A DNA stretch of 64,000 nt from NCBI GenBank assembly GCA_029931535.1, contig JAQPZY010001490.1:248001-312000 (forward strand), written 5' to 3'. Origin of the DNA: Margaritifera margaritifera (taxonomy: Eukaryota > Mollusca > Bivalvia > Unionida > Margaritiferidae). Each line of letters begins with the position of its first letter. The stretch's first letter is position 1. Of this stretch, positions 1 to 8,789 are shown in pieces. The notes under the pieces are model-generated. The model worked only from the letters and a program-made list of their open reading frames with translations. It was not told the origin of the DNA and searched no databases. Made by a program: the position numbers and the translations under genes.

Positions 1-2
1 GC

Positions 3-176
3 AAACTCAAAGTCATTCCTCGATTTGTAAACTATGCTTACTTCCAAAGTATGAGAAGACTGATTATGGGAAGAAACTATCACAGGTACCTCGGAGTAGA
101 CTTTCATAAAAGATACCAACCTTGGGAACCGGGATATAAAATCCAACCATGCCAGGACCGTTGTCTTCACTTGTGA
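3..176 (+). CDS. 3' end of an unrecognised viral ORF (copy 1)
   Basis: An open frame enters from the left edge and ends at a TGA at 174-176, giving 57 residues with many Arg, Tyr and Lys. It overlaps the start of the next gene by 28 bases. In copy 2 another unrecognised ORF (36824-37222) ends at the same position relative to the next gene, and both encode a Tyr-Lys-rich stretch where the DNA also reads as a TATA box. The two are probably positional homologues, though their sequences are too different for me to be sure. Function unknown; the true start is outside the window. Confidence 0.45.
   Translation, partial: KLKVIPRFVNYAYFQSMRRLIMGRNYHRYLGVDFHKRYQPWEPGYKIQPCQDRCLHL
135..141 (+). promoter_or_regulatory. 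TATA-like box inside the preceding ORF
   Basis: TATAAAA lies 14 bases before the ATG at 149. Copy 2 keeps TATATAAAAG at 37151-37160, 16 bases before the matching position. Conservation of position across two diverged copies supports a promoter role. The short spacing means a normal start about 30 bases downstream would fall inside the next ORF, so the exact transcript is unclear. Confidence 0.4.
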
Positions 177-361
177 AACGTATTCCGTGGAAGGAAGTCA
201 ACGATCGTGTTCAGACCTTAGAGGATTATAAACACCTGATACAGGAACTGTTTCCATTGAATTGTGGACGCTATGTCGAGTGTGTGTTCGTGACTACTTT
301 TCTTGGATTTTGTTTTCCAGGACATTCGTTGTGGCCTATTTTGGAGGAACAGTGTTGGTGA
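149..361 (+). CDS. Small viral ORF, possible Bcl-2-like N-terminal part (copy 1)
   Basis: Seventy codons from ATG 149 to a TGA at 359-361. A segment with an ELF motif followed by NCGRYV (NFGRYV in copy 2) and a hydrophobic stretch resembles the BH1 region of Bcl-2 proteins (NWGRIV type). Known adintoviruses have been reported to carry Bcl-2-like genes, which gives context. The next ORF (394-663) carries a BH2-like segment, but the two lie farther apart than BH1 and BH2 normally do. They may be one broken gene or two separate small genes. In copy 2 the matching start codon reads ATA (37167). Role, if the guess is right: inhibition of mitochondrial apoptosis. Confidence 0.4.
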   Translation: MPGPLSSLVKRIPWKEVNDRVQTLEDYKHLIQELFPLNCGRYVECVFVTTFLGFCFPGHSLWPILEEQCW

Positions 362-393
362 TGGATTATTAATGAACGGTGCAGGGAACAAAA

Positions 394-663
394 ACCATGA
401 GCATTAATGCTTTATCGGTACACGAAAGACAAATTGTACTCAAAGTGTTGAGACTCGTGATGAACACTAGTTGTGTACCTCCGTGTGAAGAAGTCATTAG
501 TCAAACTTTATCTACCCTTCACACGTTTCAAGAAGTGTGCATCGCTAGCTGGTTACACCAAAAACTTTACGATTGGAAGGTTGTACGTGACTGGAAAAGT
601 GTTGGTTTCGATGCTTGGCTACAAGAAGTGGCACAGTTTGCCAAAGACCTGGCACGTCGCTAA
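394..663 (+). CDS. Small viral ORF with a BH2-like segment (copy 1)
   Basis: Starts at ATG 394 and ends at TAA 661-663, 89 residues. A conserved CVPPCEE motif follows the N-terminal helix. Near the C-terminus IASWLHQKLYDW and VGFDAWLQEV have the spacing and pattern of the helix-turn-BH2 segment of Bcl-2 proteins (an Ile-Ala-x-Trp helix, then Trp, Gly, aromatic-Asp). Copy 2 keeps the same residues (37400-37665), with a stop early in the frame. Either an independent small gene or the second part of a frameshifted one. The assignment rests on motif pattern alone. Confidence 0.4.
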   Translation, partial: TMSINALSVHERQIVLKVLRLVMNTSCVPPCEEVISQTLSTLHTFQEVCIASWLHQKLYDWKVVRDWKSVGFDAWLQEVAQFAKDLARR

Positions 664-1094
664 GTTTCCAAGACCGAAAGCTGTAGACAAAACAGCTCAA
701 GGCCAGATGAAAAGCGAACCTAAAGTCACCACCACCACTAAAACAGACACCGTCACGGGAACGACAGAAGAAGACGAACCCCGAGAAGTGTTTCAAACTC
801 CGTCTGCTCCTTCCATCTCTAGAAAGATTGCAGCGGCCTTGTTGACACCCTCTCCTACACTTCATCGAGAAGAAAATGAAAACTTGGGTTAAAAAGATGA
901 TGTCCACTCCTTCTTCAGCAGAAGAAAAAAAGAAGGAAAGCAAGACTGAAGTGAAACAAGACACCACCAAGAAGAAACCTGGCATCACCCCTTCTTCACC
1001 AGCGACTCCTGTAGCTCGTCGAACGCGTCAAGCCACCTCGTCCAAACCTCACGACACCAAAAGTAGTAGCATCGAATAGTGGGTGACTTATTGA
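664..1094 (+). pseudogene. 3' remnant of minor virion protein gene (copy 1)
   Basis: Two overlapping frames (to 892, and 876-1079) encode a Lys/Glu/Thr/Pro-rich, low-complexity tail containing EVFQTPSAP and LTPSPT. These match the C-terminal half of the copy 2 protein at about 39100-39516. In copy 2 this tail follows the packaging ATPase and a conserved helical region. Here the sequence jumps directly from the BH2-like ORF into the tail, so the ATPase gene and the front of this gene are missing. A frameshift near 880 and a TAG at 1077-1079, where copy 2 reads on for several codons, break it further. Confidence 0.6.
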
Positions 1095-1105
1095 TGAGTT
1101 AAACC

Positions 1106-2217
1106 ATGGAGAAACTTTGAGCAAGTATATACTACAATCCTGCCCATGCTGCTGGTCACGGAGGAGTTTAAAAATTGCATCGGGCTGCTAAAAGCAAATT
1201 GAAAAGTGTACGTTTGCCAGAAATACGACGATGGTTACAAGAACAAAATCGACGTACACGTTACACAAACCCATTCGACGAAAATTTTCTAGAAGTCAAA
1301 CCAAAGTTGATGGCATCGATCATCAATGGCAAGCAGATTTAGCCGACGTCTCTATTTGTCAGCCTACAATTGTGGTCACAAATATTTGTTTTGTGTCATC
1401 GACGTGTTTTCCAAATTCGCTTGGGTCGTGCCTTTGACTTCAAAAAGCAGTAAGGAGTTGGTACGCGCCTTGAAACTGGTGTTGAAACAAAGTTGTCGTC
1501 ACCCTTTACGATGGCAAACCGACAAAGGCACCGAATTTCTAAACCAAGCTTTTCAAAAAGAATTGAAACAAAGGCACATTCATCTTTTTACCACCGAAAA
1601 TCCTGAAACCAAAGCTAGTGTCGTGGAATGTTTTCAAAGAACTTTGAAAGAACGCATGTGGAAATATTTTACACATCAACACATTCTCAAGTACATTGAC
1701 GTGTTACCACGTTTGGTCAAAGCGTACAATCAATCATACCAACGTAGCATCGGATGTGCCCCCCGAAGAGGTCACCTCTGAAAACGAAGTGAAGGTGTTT
1801 GATCGATTGTTTGGTACACCCAAGATGGGACACCAGAAGAAAACCCTGCTGCTCCAAACGGGAGATTGGGTTCGCATCGGAAAAACCAAACGCACTTTTG
1901 ACAAAGGTTATTTACCCAACTGGACAACCGAATTGTTTCGTGTCACTGGACCCGTGCGTGGACGGGATCCTCCCGTCTATAAATTGGAAAACATGCCCGC
2001 AGAAGTGTTAAAAGGAACTTTTTACTTGCCTGAGTTACAACGAGTGACCAAAAAAGAAGACGACTTGTAGGACATCGAAAGCATTCTTGAACGAAGAACA
2101 CGCAAATTAGGCAAACGTCGAGTCGAAGAAGTCAAAGTACATTGGAAAGGATATCTCCCTAGTTTTGATTTTTGGATTGCCGCTTCCCAAGTCGTCGACT
2201 ATAAAAAGAAGAAGTAA
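1106..2217 (+). pseudogene. Polinton integrase with chromodomain (copy 1, broken)
   Basis: A retroviral-type (rve) integrase spread over three frames. The first catalytic Asp is in WQADLADVS, the second in WQTDKGTEF, and the Glu in KASVVECFQRTLKERMW, which is the D,D,E pattern of Polinton integrases. An N-terminal zinc-binding-like segment (about 1118-1180) precedes it. The C-terminus has a chromodomain-like segment ending FDFWIAASQ. Breaks: in-frame stops near 1118 and 1170, frameshifts near 1235, 1365 and 1770, and a TAG at 2068-2070. Family role: inserts the linear viral DNA into the host genome. Not functional as it stands. Confidence 0.85.
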
Positions 2218-2223
2218 CCAAAC

Positions 2224-2619
2224 ATGCCGTTCAACACAGCAACGACCTCTGCTCCTTCACAGAGTTCTTCTCTTCAAGAATATCAAGAACAACCTTTGTG
2301 GGTGTACTGCGGAGAACGTGTGCCTAAAAATCAAATCGTCTTTTTCTGCCAAATCTTTGTGGTGTATTGTGTCATCAGAGCAGCCATTGCCAATTTGAGT
2401 TTGCAACAAGGGGACAATCAATTGTGGACCATTTTACTCAGCAGTTGCATCGGTTATCTTCTACCCAGTCCATCTTTGAAATTTACGACGACGGACGGTC
2501 ACAACAACCACAACAGCCAGCATAACGGTACGGTCAACTCCAGTTCACCTTCTTCCAGCCACCACCACAATAGCAGTCCTCTTTTGGAACCGTTTGAACA
2601 TCATTTTCCTGTGCACTGA
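2224..2619 (+). CDS. Conserved small membrane protein (copy 1)
   Basis: Intact 131-residue ORF that begins 7 bases after the integrase stop. It has a Ser/Thr/Gln-rich N-terminus, a conserved GERVPKNQIVFFCQ motif leading into a hydrophobic segment (about residues 39-58), a Gln-rich loop, a second hydrophobic segment (about 67-83, with SSCIGYLLPSPS), and a His/Asn/Ser-rich hydrophilic tail. Copy 2 has the same protein at 40650-41070 with one frameshift. Its position between integrase and penton suggests a virion membrane or assembly role, but I cannot name a function. Confidence 0.65.
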   Translation: MPFNTATTSAPSQSSSLQEYQEQPLWVYCGERVPKNQIVFFCQIFVVYCVIRAAIANLSLQQGDNQLWTILLSSCIGYLLPSPSLKFTTTDGHNNHNSQHNGTVNSSSPSSSHHHNSSPLLEPFEHHFPVH

Positions 2620-2653
2620 GTGACTCCTCGGAGACCAGAACCACCTTGGAACT

Positions 2654-3561
2654 ATGAATGATCAATTTTATTTAACTTTACCTAGTGACAGTTCGATGGA
2701 TGTGTTTCCTACCAACACCTTATGTTGTTTCACAGCCAAATTACCTCAGTCCATTCAATTGGATCAAGAAGCTCATTGTGAAGTGGCTTTGGTAGAAATC
2801 ATTCATCATACGCAATCCATGAACATTAACGAAGGTCAAAACACTTTCATCATGGATATCCTCAACAAGGAAGTGCAACAACTCATGGACAAAACTCAAC
2901 CTAACTTTCACGAATCCAAAAAGGTATCAGATAAAGATCCTCCCTTGACGAGCTATACCATGAGAATTCCTGTGGGGTATTATTTTAGTGGTCAACATTT
3001 GGTGGACACGATTGCTGGCATCTTTAATGCCCAATTTGCCAAAGACTTAGACAAAGCTATGAAATCGGTACAGATCAGTTACCATCCTGTGGCTCGCCGT
3101 ATCGTCTTGCAGTTTTCGGACGACAAAATATTGGCTATCACTTTTTCTCCTGGGTTGTTTGCTATTTTGGGTGGAAATAAAATGCTTTTCAATACAAAAT
3201 TGCAAAGCAACTTGGAATTCGCAAAGGATTTACAGCACCCTATCGAATTGAACGTTGGACTGTACTTAATGTTTGTGTACTCAGATGTGGTGGAGCACAA
3301 CGTGGGGGACACACATCCGCTCCGTTACTGAGAGTCATTCCTTTCAAAGTGGATTCTGCCGTCGCCGCGTACGAAGAAGGTGGAAACACATATCACGTTC
3401 ACCGTAAATTTGTACATCCTCATTATCTTCCAGTCAGTAAATCGTATTTTGACAGTGTCAACATTAGTATAAAAGGAGATTTGGGACAAAGTGTTCCATT
3501 CACTAAAGGAAAAGTCACGGTGAAACTACATTGTCGAAAAAGGTTCTCCAGCGAATTGTAA
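2654..3561 (+). pseudogene. Minor capsid (penton) protein (copy 1, one frameshift)
   Basis: The first frame (2654-3331) opens with FYLTLPSDSSMDVFPTNT, the hallmark start of Polinton penton proteins (single jelly roll). It continues through MRIPVGYYFSGQ and MFVYSDVVEHNVG. The reading frame changes near 3325 and continues to 3561 with PHYLPVSKSYFDSVNISIKGD and GKVTVKLHCRK, also typical of the family. Total coding length of about 300 codons suits a penton. The single frameshift is the only clear break. Role: occupies the five-fold vertices of the capsid. Confidence 0.8.
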
Positions 3562-3574
3562 CTTACCCCAAAAC

Positions 3575-4019
3575 ATGTATCCGGTGTACCGAGAAGTGGC
3601 TCAACAACGAAGACACGGTTTAGGAGATATGTTAAAATCTGCTTTTCGGACGGTAGCAACCATTTTGAAACATATGGTGACTCGAGGATTGCATGCCTTA
3701 AAAGATGCCGCTTTGACGCAAGGAAAAGAATTTCCTGCAAAACGTCCTCATCGACAAACAAAATCCAAAAGAAGCCTTTATGAGAGCAGGAAAAAATGTG
3801 TTGCTGCAAACTGGAAAAGATCTTTTGGGTCGCCGAGATACTCCTATAAATTCACTTGACGCTTCTGGCCCTGGCATTACTTCTTCCTTCACTCCACAGC
3901 AAGGACAAGCCAGAAAGAGACGACGTCGACATCTCTTCAGAGCTCATAAACCACACGGTGTTCAGAAAAAAAATAAGAAAAGAAGAACAGTCAGAGAATT
4001 AGACGTGTTTGATTACTAA
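3575..4019 (+). pseudogene. pX/pVI-like basic virion protein (copy 1, frameshifted)
   Basis: The first frame (3575-3859) contains RRHGLGDMLKSAFRTVATIL, a Gly-rich amphipathic segment, followed by GLHALKDAALTQGKE. After a frame change near 3730-3780 the frame ending at 4019 carries GKDLLGRRDTPIN and a strongly basic tail. Small Gly-rich, Arg-rich proteins with this layout lie between penton and major capsid in many Polintons and resemble adenovirus pX/pVI core or membrane-active proteins. Copy 2 encodes the corresponding region in one frame (42025-42411), which shows that copy 1 has shifted. Confidence 0.65.
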
Positions 4020-4027
4020 CTGTGAAA

Positions 4028-5347
4028 ATGATGCACCGAGATTCTTGCGAATGTACCAAGTCAGAACTGGATCTGTTTACCACGCCCCCCATGATGACGA
4101 TGCAAGAATCCCAATGTGTGGAATTTCATCCTGTATCGTCTTTGACGGCTTCAGCTCCTATCGAATTTGAAATCAAAGGACAAACCGAAGATTACATCGA
4201 TCTGAATAGCAGTCACTTGTACTTGAAACTCAAAGTGATCAAAACGGACAACAGCAATCCTGGGCCCGATGACACAGTGGCACCCGTCAATAATTTCATG
4301 CATTCCTCGTTCAGCGAAATGGATTTGTACTTGAATAACAAACTGGTCAGCAGCAGCGTGGATACTTACCCTTACCTTGCTTACTTGGAAAATCTCTTGA
4401 CGTACGGAAAAGAAGCCAAGAACACCTATCTGGAGGCTTCCGTGGTATGGAAACCTGACACCGCGGAAAAGTCCGACGACACAGTGGTGGCTGCAGCTGA
4501 TGCTGATGATCCTCACAATGTGGGGTTTAACGCCCGTCAAAAGAAAATCAGACAAGAGAGCACTTTAGAACTGATGGACCGTTTGCAATTGGACATGTGG
4601 TTACAAGACAAGTATTTGTTGAACGGAGTGGATGTACGCCTGAGACTGAATTGCAGTAGTACCGTCTTCCATTTGATGGCCAATGCCAACGAGTACAAAA
4701 CCATCATCGAAGAAGCCAGACTTTACGTGCGCCGTGTCGAAGTCTTACCTAAAGTAGCCAACGACATCAGTCAAACCTTGAGCAGAACCACTGCAAAGTA
4801 TCCTGTGCGACTAGTGGAAGTGAAAACGTTTACCATTGCCACTGGACTCCGATCCAAAGTCGAAGATCACGTTTTCCAAGGACAGCTTCCCAAACGTTTG
4901 CTTATTGGCATCGTCAGTAATGCAGCCTTCAACGGAGTCCACAATGAAAATCCGTTCAACTTTCATCACTACAACGTCTCCAAGATAGAAGTCAGTCGAG
5001 ATGGCAAGACGTTATGTACCAGACCTTTTAAACCTAACTTTGGCAACCAGAAAAATTACTTGCGATCTTACCTGACCCTGTTTGAAGCCACGGGACAGTT
5101 AGGCACCAACAGCAGCCACGGCATTTCGTACGACGATTATGCAGGAGGATATGCGTTGTGGGGATTTGATTTCACTCCTGACCAAGGCAGCGACGAAGGA
5201 CATTTCCACCCTATAAAATCAAGCCAACTTCGTGTGGAACTTCAGTTTGCAGAACCTCTACCCCACACGGTGAACGTCGTCTTGTATCCAGAATTTGATA
5301 ATACTCTAGAGATCAACAGTTTGAGAGAAGTGATTCTAGACTATTAG
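4028..5347 (+). CDS. Major capsid protein, double jelly-roll (copy 1, intact)
   Basis: Uninterrupted 439-codon frame. I chose ATG 4028 because no ATG lies upstream in frame; copy 2 keeps an ATG-ATG pair at the same place. Conserved features include VEFHPVSSLTASAPIEFEI, YIDLNSSHLYLKLKV, NNFMHSSFSEMDLYLNNKLV, and late segments such as GYALWGFDFTPDQ and LRVELQFAEPLPHTVNV. These are typical of the Polinton hexon-like major capsid protein (annotated in many invertebrate genomes as F54H12.2-like). It would form the trimeric capsomers. It follows the pX-like gene by 8 bases. It is the longest intact viral gene in the window; its copy 2 counterpart has many stops. Confidence 0.9.
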   Translation: MMHRDSCECTKSELDLFTTPPMMTMQESQCVEFHPVSSLTASAPIEFEIKGQTEDYIDLNSSHLYLKLKVIKTDNSNPGPDDTVAPVNNFMHSSFSEMDLYLNNKLVSSSVDTYPYLAYLENLLTYGKEAKNTYLEASVVWKPDTAEKSDDTVVAAADADDPHNVGFNARQKKIRQESTLELMDRLQLDMWLQDKYLLNGVDVRLRLNCSSTVFHLMANANEYKTIIEEARLYVRRVEVLPKVANDISQTLSRTTAKYPVRLVEVKTFTIATGLRSKVEDHVFQGQLPKRLLIGIVSNAAFNGVHNENPFNFHHYNVSKIEVSRDGKTLCTRPFKPNFGNQKNYLRSYLTLFEATGQLGTNSSHGISYDDYAGGYALWGFDFTPDQGSDEGHFHPIKSSQLRVELQFAEPLPHTVNVVLYPEFDNTLEINSLREVILDY

Positions 5348-5360
5348 AAGAAGAAAAAAG

Positions 5361-5914
5361 ATGCAACACGAAATACCTATGGAGATAGACGAAGATGAGG
5401 GAACCACAGCAGTCACCACCCTCTACCAGTGATGACGATGTGATTCATCCAAAACCCAAAAAAAGAAGAAGTGAAAAATAGTGTTCCCAAGTCTGCTGGA
5501 TTTATTCCATGTATGCCGTCAAGATGGCCAGAACAAGAACAACATTTAGTGTCCTGTTTTGCTACGGAATTGGCTGGCAAAATTACAGATCTGTCGATAG
5601 AACATTGTCATGGATGTCAAATCAATCATCCAAGCCACAAACAACACGACAAATGCTTGATGATGAGTGCAGAAGAAAAAATGGACGAATATTTGGATGA
5701 CGCATAGTCTCTAATCTCGGAAGAAAAGGTGTTGATAAAATGGTATAAAGACTTGCAGGATTCTTCTTCAACTCCACTCACTCCTCTGGAGATCCGACGC
5801 ATCGAAGCTCACTTGCAACAGAGTATAGAGACTGTCCGTGATTCGTCGACTTACTTAAGAGACCAATTCAAACATAAAGTCAAGTGTGAATTGATGTTTT
5901 ATCCAGTCCTATGA
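5361..5914 (+). pseudogene. Conserved small Cys/His protein (copy 1, broken)
   Basis: ATG 5361 opens a disordered acidic start. A frame change follows, a Lys/Arg nuclear-signal-like patch (PKPKKRRSEK) appears before a TAG near 5480, then the main frame (5471 on) carries WPEQEQHLVSCFATELA and HCHGCQINHPSHKQHDKC, a probable zinc-binding cluster. A TAG at 5705-5707 stands where copy 2 has TGG. The last codons are now supplied by the Academ terminal repeat, which changes only the final residues before a stop. The gene lies between major capsid and protease in both copies, so a late role is likely. Function unknown. Confidence 0.6.
5900..5903. repeat. Left target-site duplication (TATC) of the Academ-like element
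   Basis: TATC directly precedes the left terminal repeat and recurs at 13484-13487 directly after the right one. Copy 2 has a single TATC at the equivalent uninterrupted site (44239-44242), flanked by matching sequence on both sides. It therefore serves as an empty-site reference and fixes the duplication at 4 bp. Confidence 0.9.
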
Positions 5915-6045
5915 CAAAGGTACTTTTTTCTGCTCAAACTGAGCCAACTTAATTAGGTTCTGTTATCATCACCTTGTCAAATACAATACACAGTACTGTT
6001 AATCTAAACATTTCTGTCCACCAGTTCTGTAATAAGATACTTCCA
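5904..6045 (+). repeat. Left terminal inverted repeat of the Academ-like element
   Basis: Pairs with 13343-13483 in inverse orientation with only a handful of mismatches, for example one T-run length difference near base 22 and a few substitutions in the inner third. Similarity stops just after GTAATAAGATAC. The close match of the two ends suggests a fairly recent insertion. Confidence 0.9.
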
Positions 6046-7666
6046 CACATGAGGATATAAAGTCTATGTGCAGGCATTCTAGTACAAGAGAGATAGAGAG
6101 AGAGAGAGAGTTTTTAGGGACGAATGTATATTGTGGTCCTGATAATAGTTATTACAGGTATGTATTATCAGTGATTAATAGATTTAATAAATTTAATTGC
6201 CTAACAATCCTTGGTCAAGAGAGAATCTTACATACATTACTAATTAGTCTGAGCTCATCTAGTCTGCATCCATGTATACAGAGAAAACTCATACAGATAA
6301 GAAACAAGAGGTCCCCTTTTTATTGAACCCAGTTTTCATTTAACTAGAAAGTAAGCAACTTCAGCATTGAGCTGAATCAAAACAACGTTAGCATTAACTG
6401 TAATATAGGTTGTGTATGAATGAACGGACACGGAACACGCACACGGATACCAAAGTGATCAATAAGTCAAGCTTTTGCCAAGGCAGGCTTGACCAAAATG
6501 AACTGTGAGAGGTACAAACAAAAAACAAAAAAAAAAACATGATCGAGATTATTTAAATTTTTTTATCTCAGAGAATATTTAGAGATAGAAACAGAAGATG
6601 TTGAATCGGAAAACATAACCAATAATGTCTTATAATTTTAATGTATAATAAGCAATTCATTACTAAGAGAACGGGTATAACTTAAGAAAATAAAACAAGC
6701 ACTTTTACAATTCAGTCCAATTAATCATAATAGCAAACTACAATGCATGAATGGTGATATAACAAAATACATTTGGTGAATATGCATACAAAAGAATCGA
6801 ACATGCAAAAAGCACACATATACAGTGGATTAGGATTTTTCTCACCCACTCTCTTACATATACAGAAAAAGTAATGTTCACTAACAGAGTATATTTTTAC
6901 AGAATCTTATATCACAGATTCACAGTTAAACATATATGGAGCACTTGAAACAGTACGGACTTTATGCCAATAATTAAATTCAGTCTTTGGTACTGATGTG
7001 TTTTATACTCTTGGTTCATGCTTTCCTAGGGAAGAACTTTTCCTCAAAAAAATAAAAGACATTAGTCCGACATTCAACTGTTCATAAAATAAAATACTCA
7101 TTTAGGTCATATAATGCACAGACAATCTTCCAGTATTTTCTGAATCTAGTTTCATACAGATCAAAGAAAATAAAAATACACAATGAGTCTCACTGCAAAT
7201 ACCATTTGTCATTCTCAAACAGTGGCATAAACAAACTTTTAATTTTCACCAGTAGGTGACCATAATGCTCCAGTAGTATTTAGAACAATCTAAACCTTTA
7301 GGTGATCGTTTCATGAATTTTCATTGGGCCTTCAACCCGAGCATTTTAAAAATTAATATTCGTAAAAATAAAATGTCGCCTTTTGAAGATAACTGCCATA
7401 GAGCCCATATTTGATTTAGCACAGACATGAGTTTAATTGAAGACACTTTAAATATGACTACAAATATTTCATTCAGTGTCGCTTGTAAACCTGATATTTG
7501 CTAAAGAGTTACAATCACCGGAAGACTGATTAGGGGCATTTGGTAAATAGTGTGATTATTGAGTACACTTGTGTTTATCAATGTCAGTCACTGTTTTAAA
7601 TTAAAATTGTTTAAAATTTGGATTGAAATGAAAGTTATTAAAGAGAATTCACACAAAAATGTTATA
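6046..7666. other. Non-coding 3' flank inside the Academ-like element
   Basis: AT-rich sequence between the left terminal repeat and the end of the minus-strand coding region. It has a short GA run (about 6092-6110) and A-rich runs, but no frame with recognisable protein features. Probably the 3' untranslated and subterminal part of the transposon. Confidence 0.5.
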
Positions 7667-8789
7667 TCAAATGTGAGACTGCCAATCAATAACACTAATG
7701 AAAATTTTTTTATAAAAAAACCCAGAACTGATCTCTATTAGTCTGCCATGATAAGCAGATTGTATGCCAATACGCTTACTTTGGTGTTGATGTAAACATT
7801 TTCTTCCTTCTCTGTCCTTTCTGAGGGGTTTCAGCAATGTTTCTCTTCCTTTTGAGGACCACTTTTGCATTTTGCAGTTTTTCAGTCTGATCATCCAAGG
7901 AAATCTTCATTCATAAAGTCTGGCAACAAAGCTGAGGGCGACCTGCAGTTAGTAGATATTTTATCTGGCAGTTCATCAGACAGCATAGTTTGGATATAGC
8001 GGTTTCTGATGGCATCCAGCTCTGAGGGTGTCTTAATTTTGTATTTGCTTGTCCTCCTTTGGATTGAATAGTCAGATGCCGTATCTCCTGAAAACTCAGC
8101 TTTGTTGGATCATAAACCTTTGGACAGTACATTGTTTTAACAAAATCTATGTAAACATTATTGTCCATCTCAACTTTCCCTGAACTAATACTGAAAAGTC
8201 TATCGCGAAACTTTGGATGCAGCAGAAATAATGTCAATATCTTCCAGTGTGAAAAGCCATGGAATCTGGGAAAGTAGTCATTACCCTCTAAACATAGAGC
8301 TAACGCTATCTTGATGCCAATGTTCTTGTCGCCCGTTTTCTGTTCCAACAATGTCAAAATGTTTGGGATGTTATACAAATCTGAAAGCTTCTCCATTTTC
8401 TGTAGCATCAAAAACACCTGATATTTAAATCTTCCATCAGATTATCTTGGCCAACTCTGTGAAACAGAGAACAAATGAATGACTACAGAATCTATATCTC
8501 CGGAGGAGACAATACTTATAACAGCATCACCATCTTGAAGCTCAGAGACACTATCCAACATCCAGTCGATTTGTGCTAATTCAGCTTCACCTTTACGTTG
8601 GTGTATGTTTTGGAGGACAGAAAACTGCTCAAATCCAGTCGAAGAGAAAACAGCTCTTACAGGTGTTGTGTATTTCCTGCAGAGACGAACAGATTTTTCT
8701 TCAGTTACACAGGTACATCCCTGTATATATAATTCGCTGTCAATTTCCCTCATTGGTTTCAATCGCATGTTCGCGGCAGAATCGTTCAT
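7667..8789 (-). pseudogene. XPG-type nuclease part of Academ-like transposon protein
   Basis: Minus-strand frames at 8442-8789, 7911-8417 and 7667-7894. The first carries GEAELAQIDWML and VSSGDIDSVVIHL, which match the acidic helix and following strand of the XPG-I nuclease domain. The second carries ALCLEGNDYFPRFHGFSH, which fits the helix-hairpin entry of XPG/FEN nucleases (Gly-x-Asp-Tyr-x-Pro). The third is a short Lys/Arg-rich tail. The frames are collinear, so they are exons or frameshifted pieces of one protein. Presence of this domain is a main reason to call the element Academ (XPG lineage). Confidence 0.65.

Noticed and set aside
545..988. 147-codon minus-strand frame opposite the BH2-like ORF
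   Set aside because: Shadow of plus-strand coding sequence; no counterpart kept in copy 2.
1231..1437. Separate gene overlapping the integrase
   Set aside because: It is the integrase sequence continued in a shifted frame, not an extra gene.
4151..4555. 134-codon minus-strand frame within the major capsid gene
   Set aside because: A similar frame occurs in copy 2 only because the plus-strand protein is conserved; composition is that of an antisense shadow.
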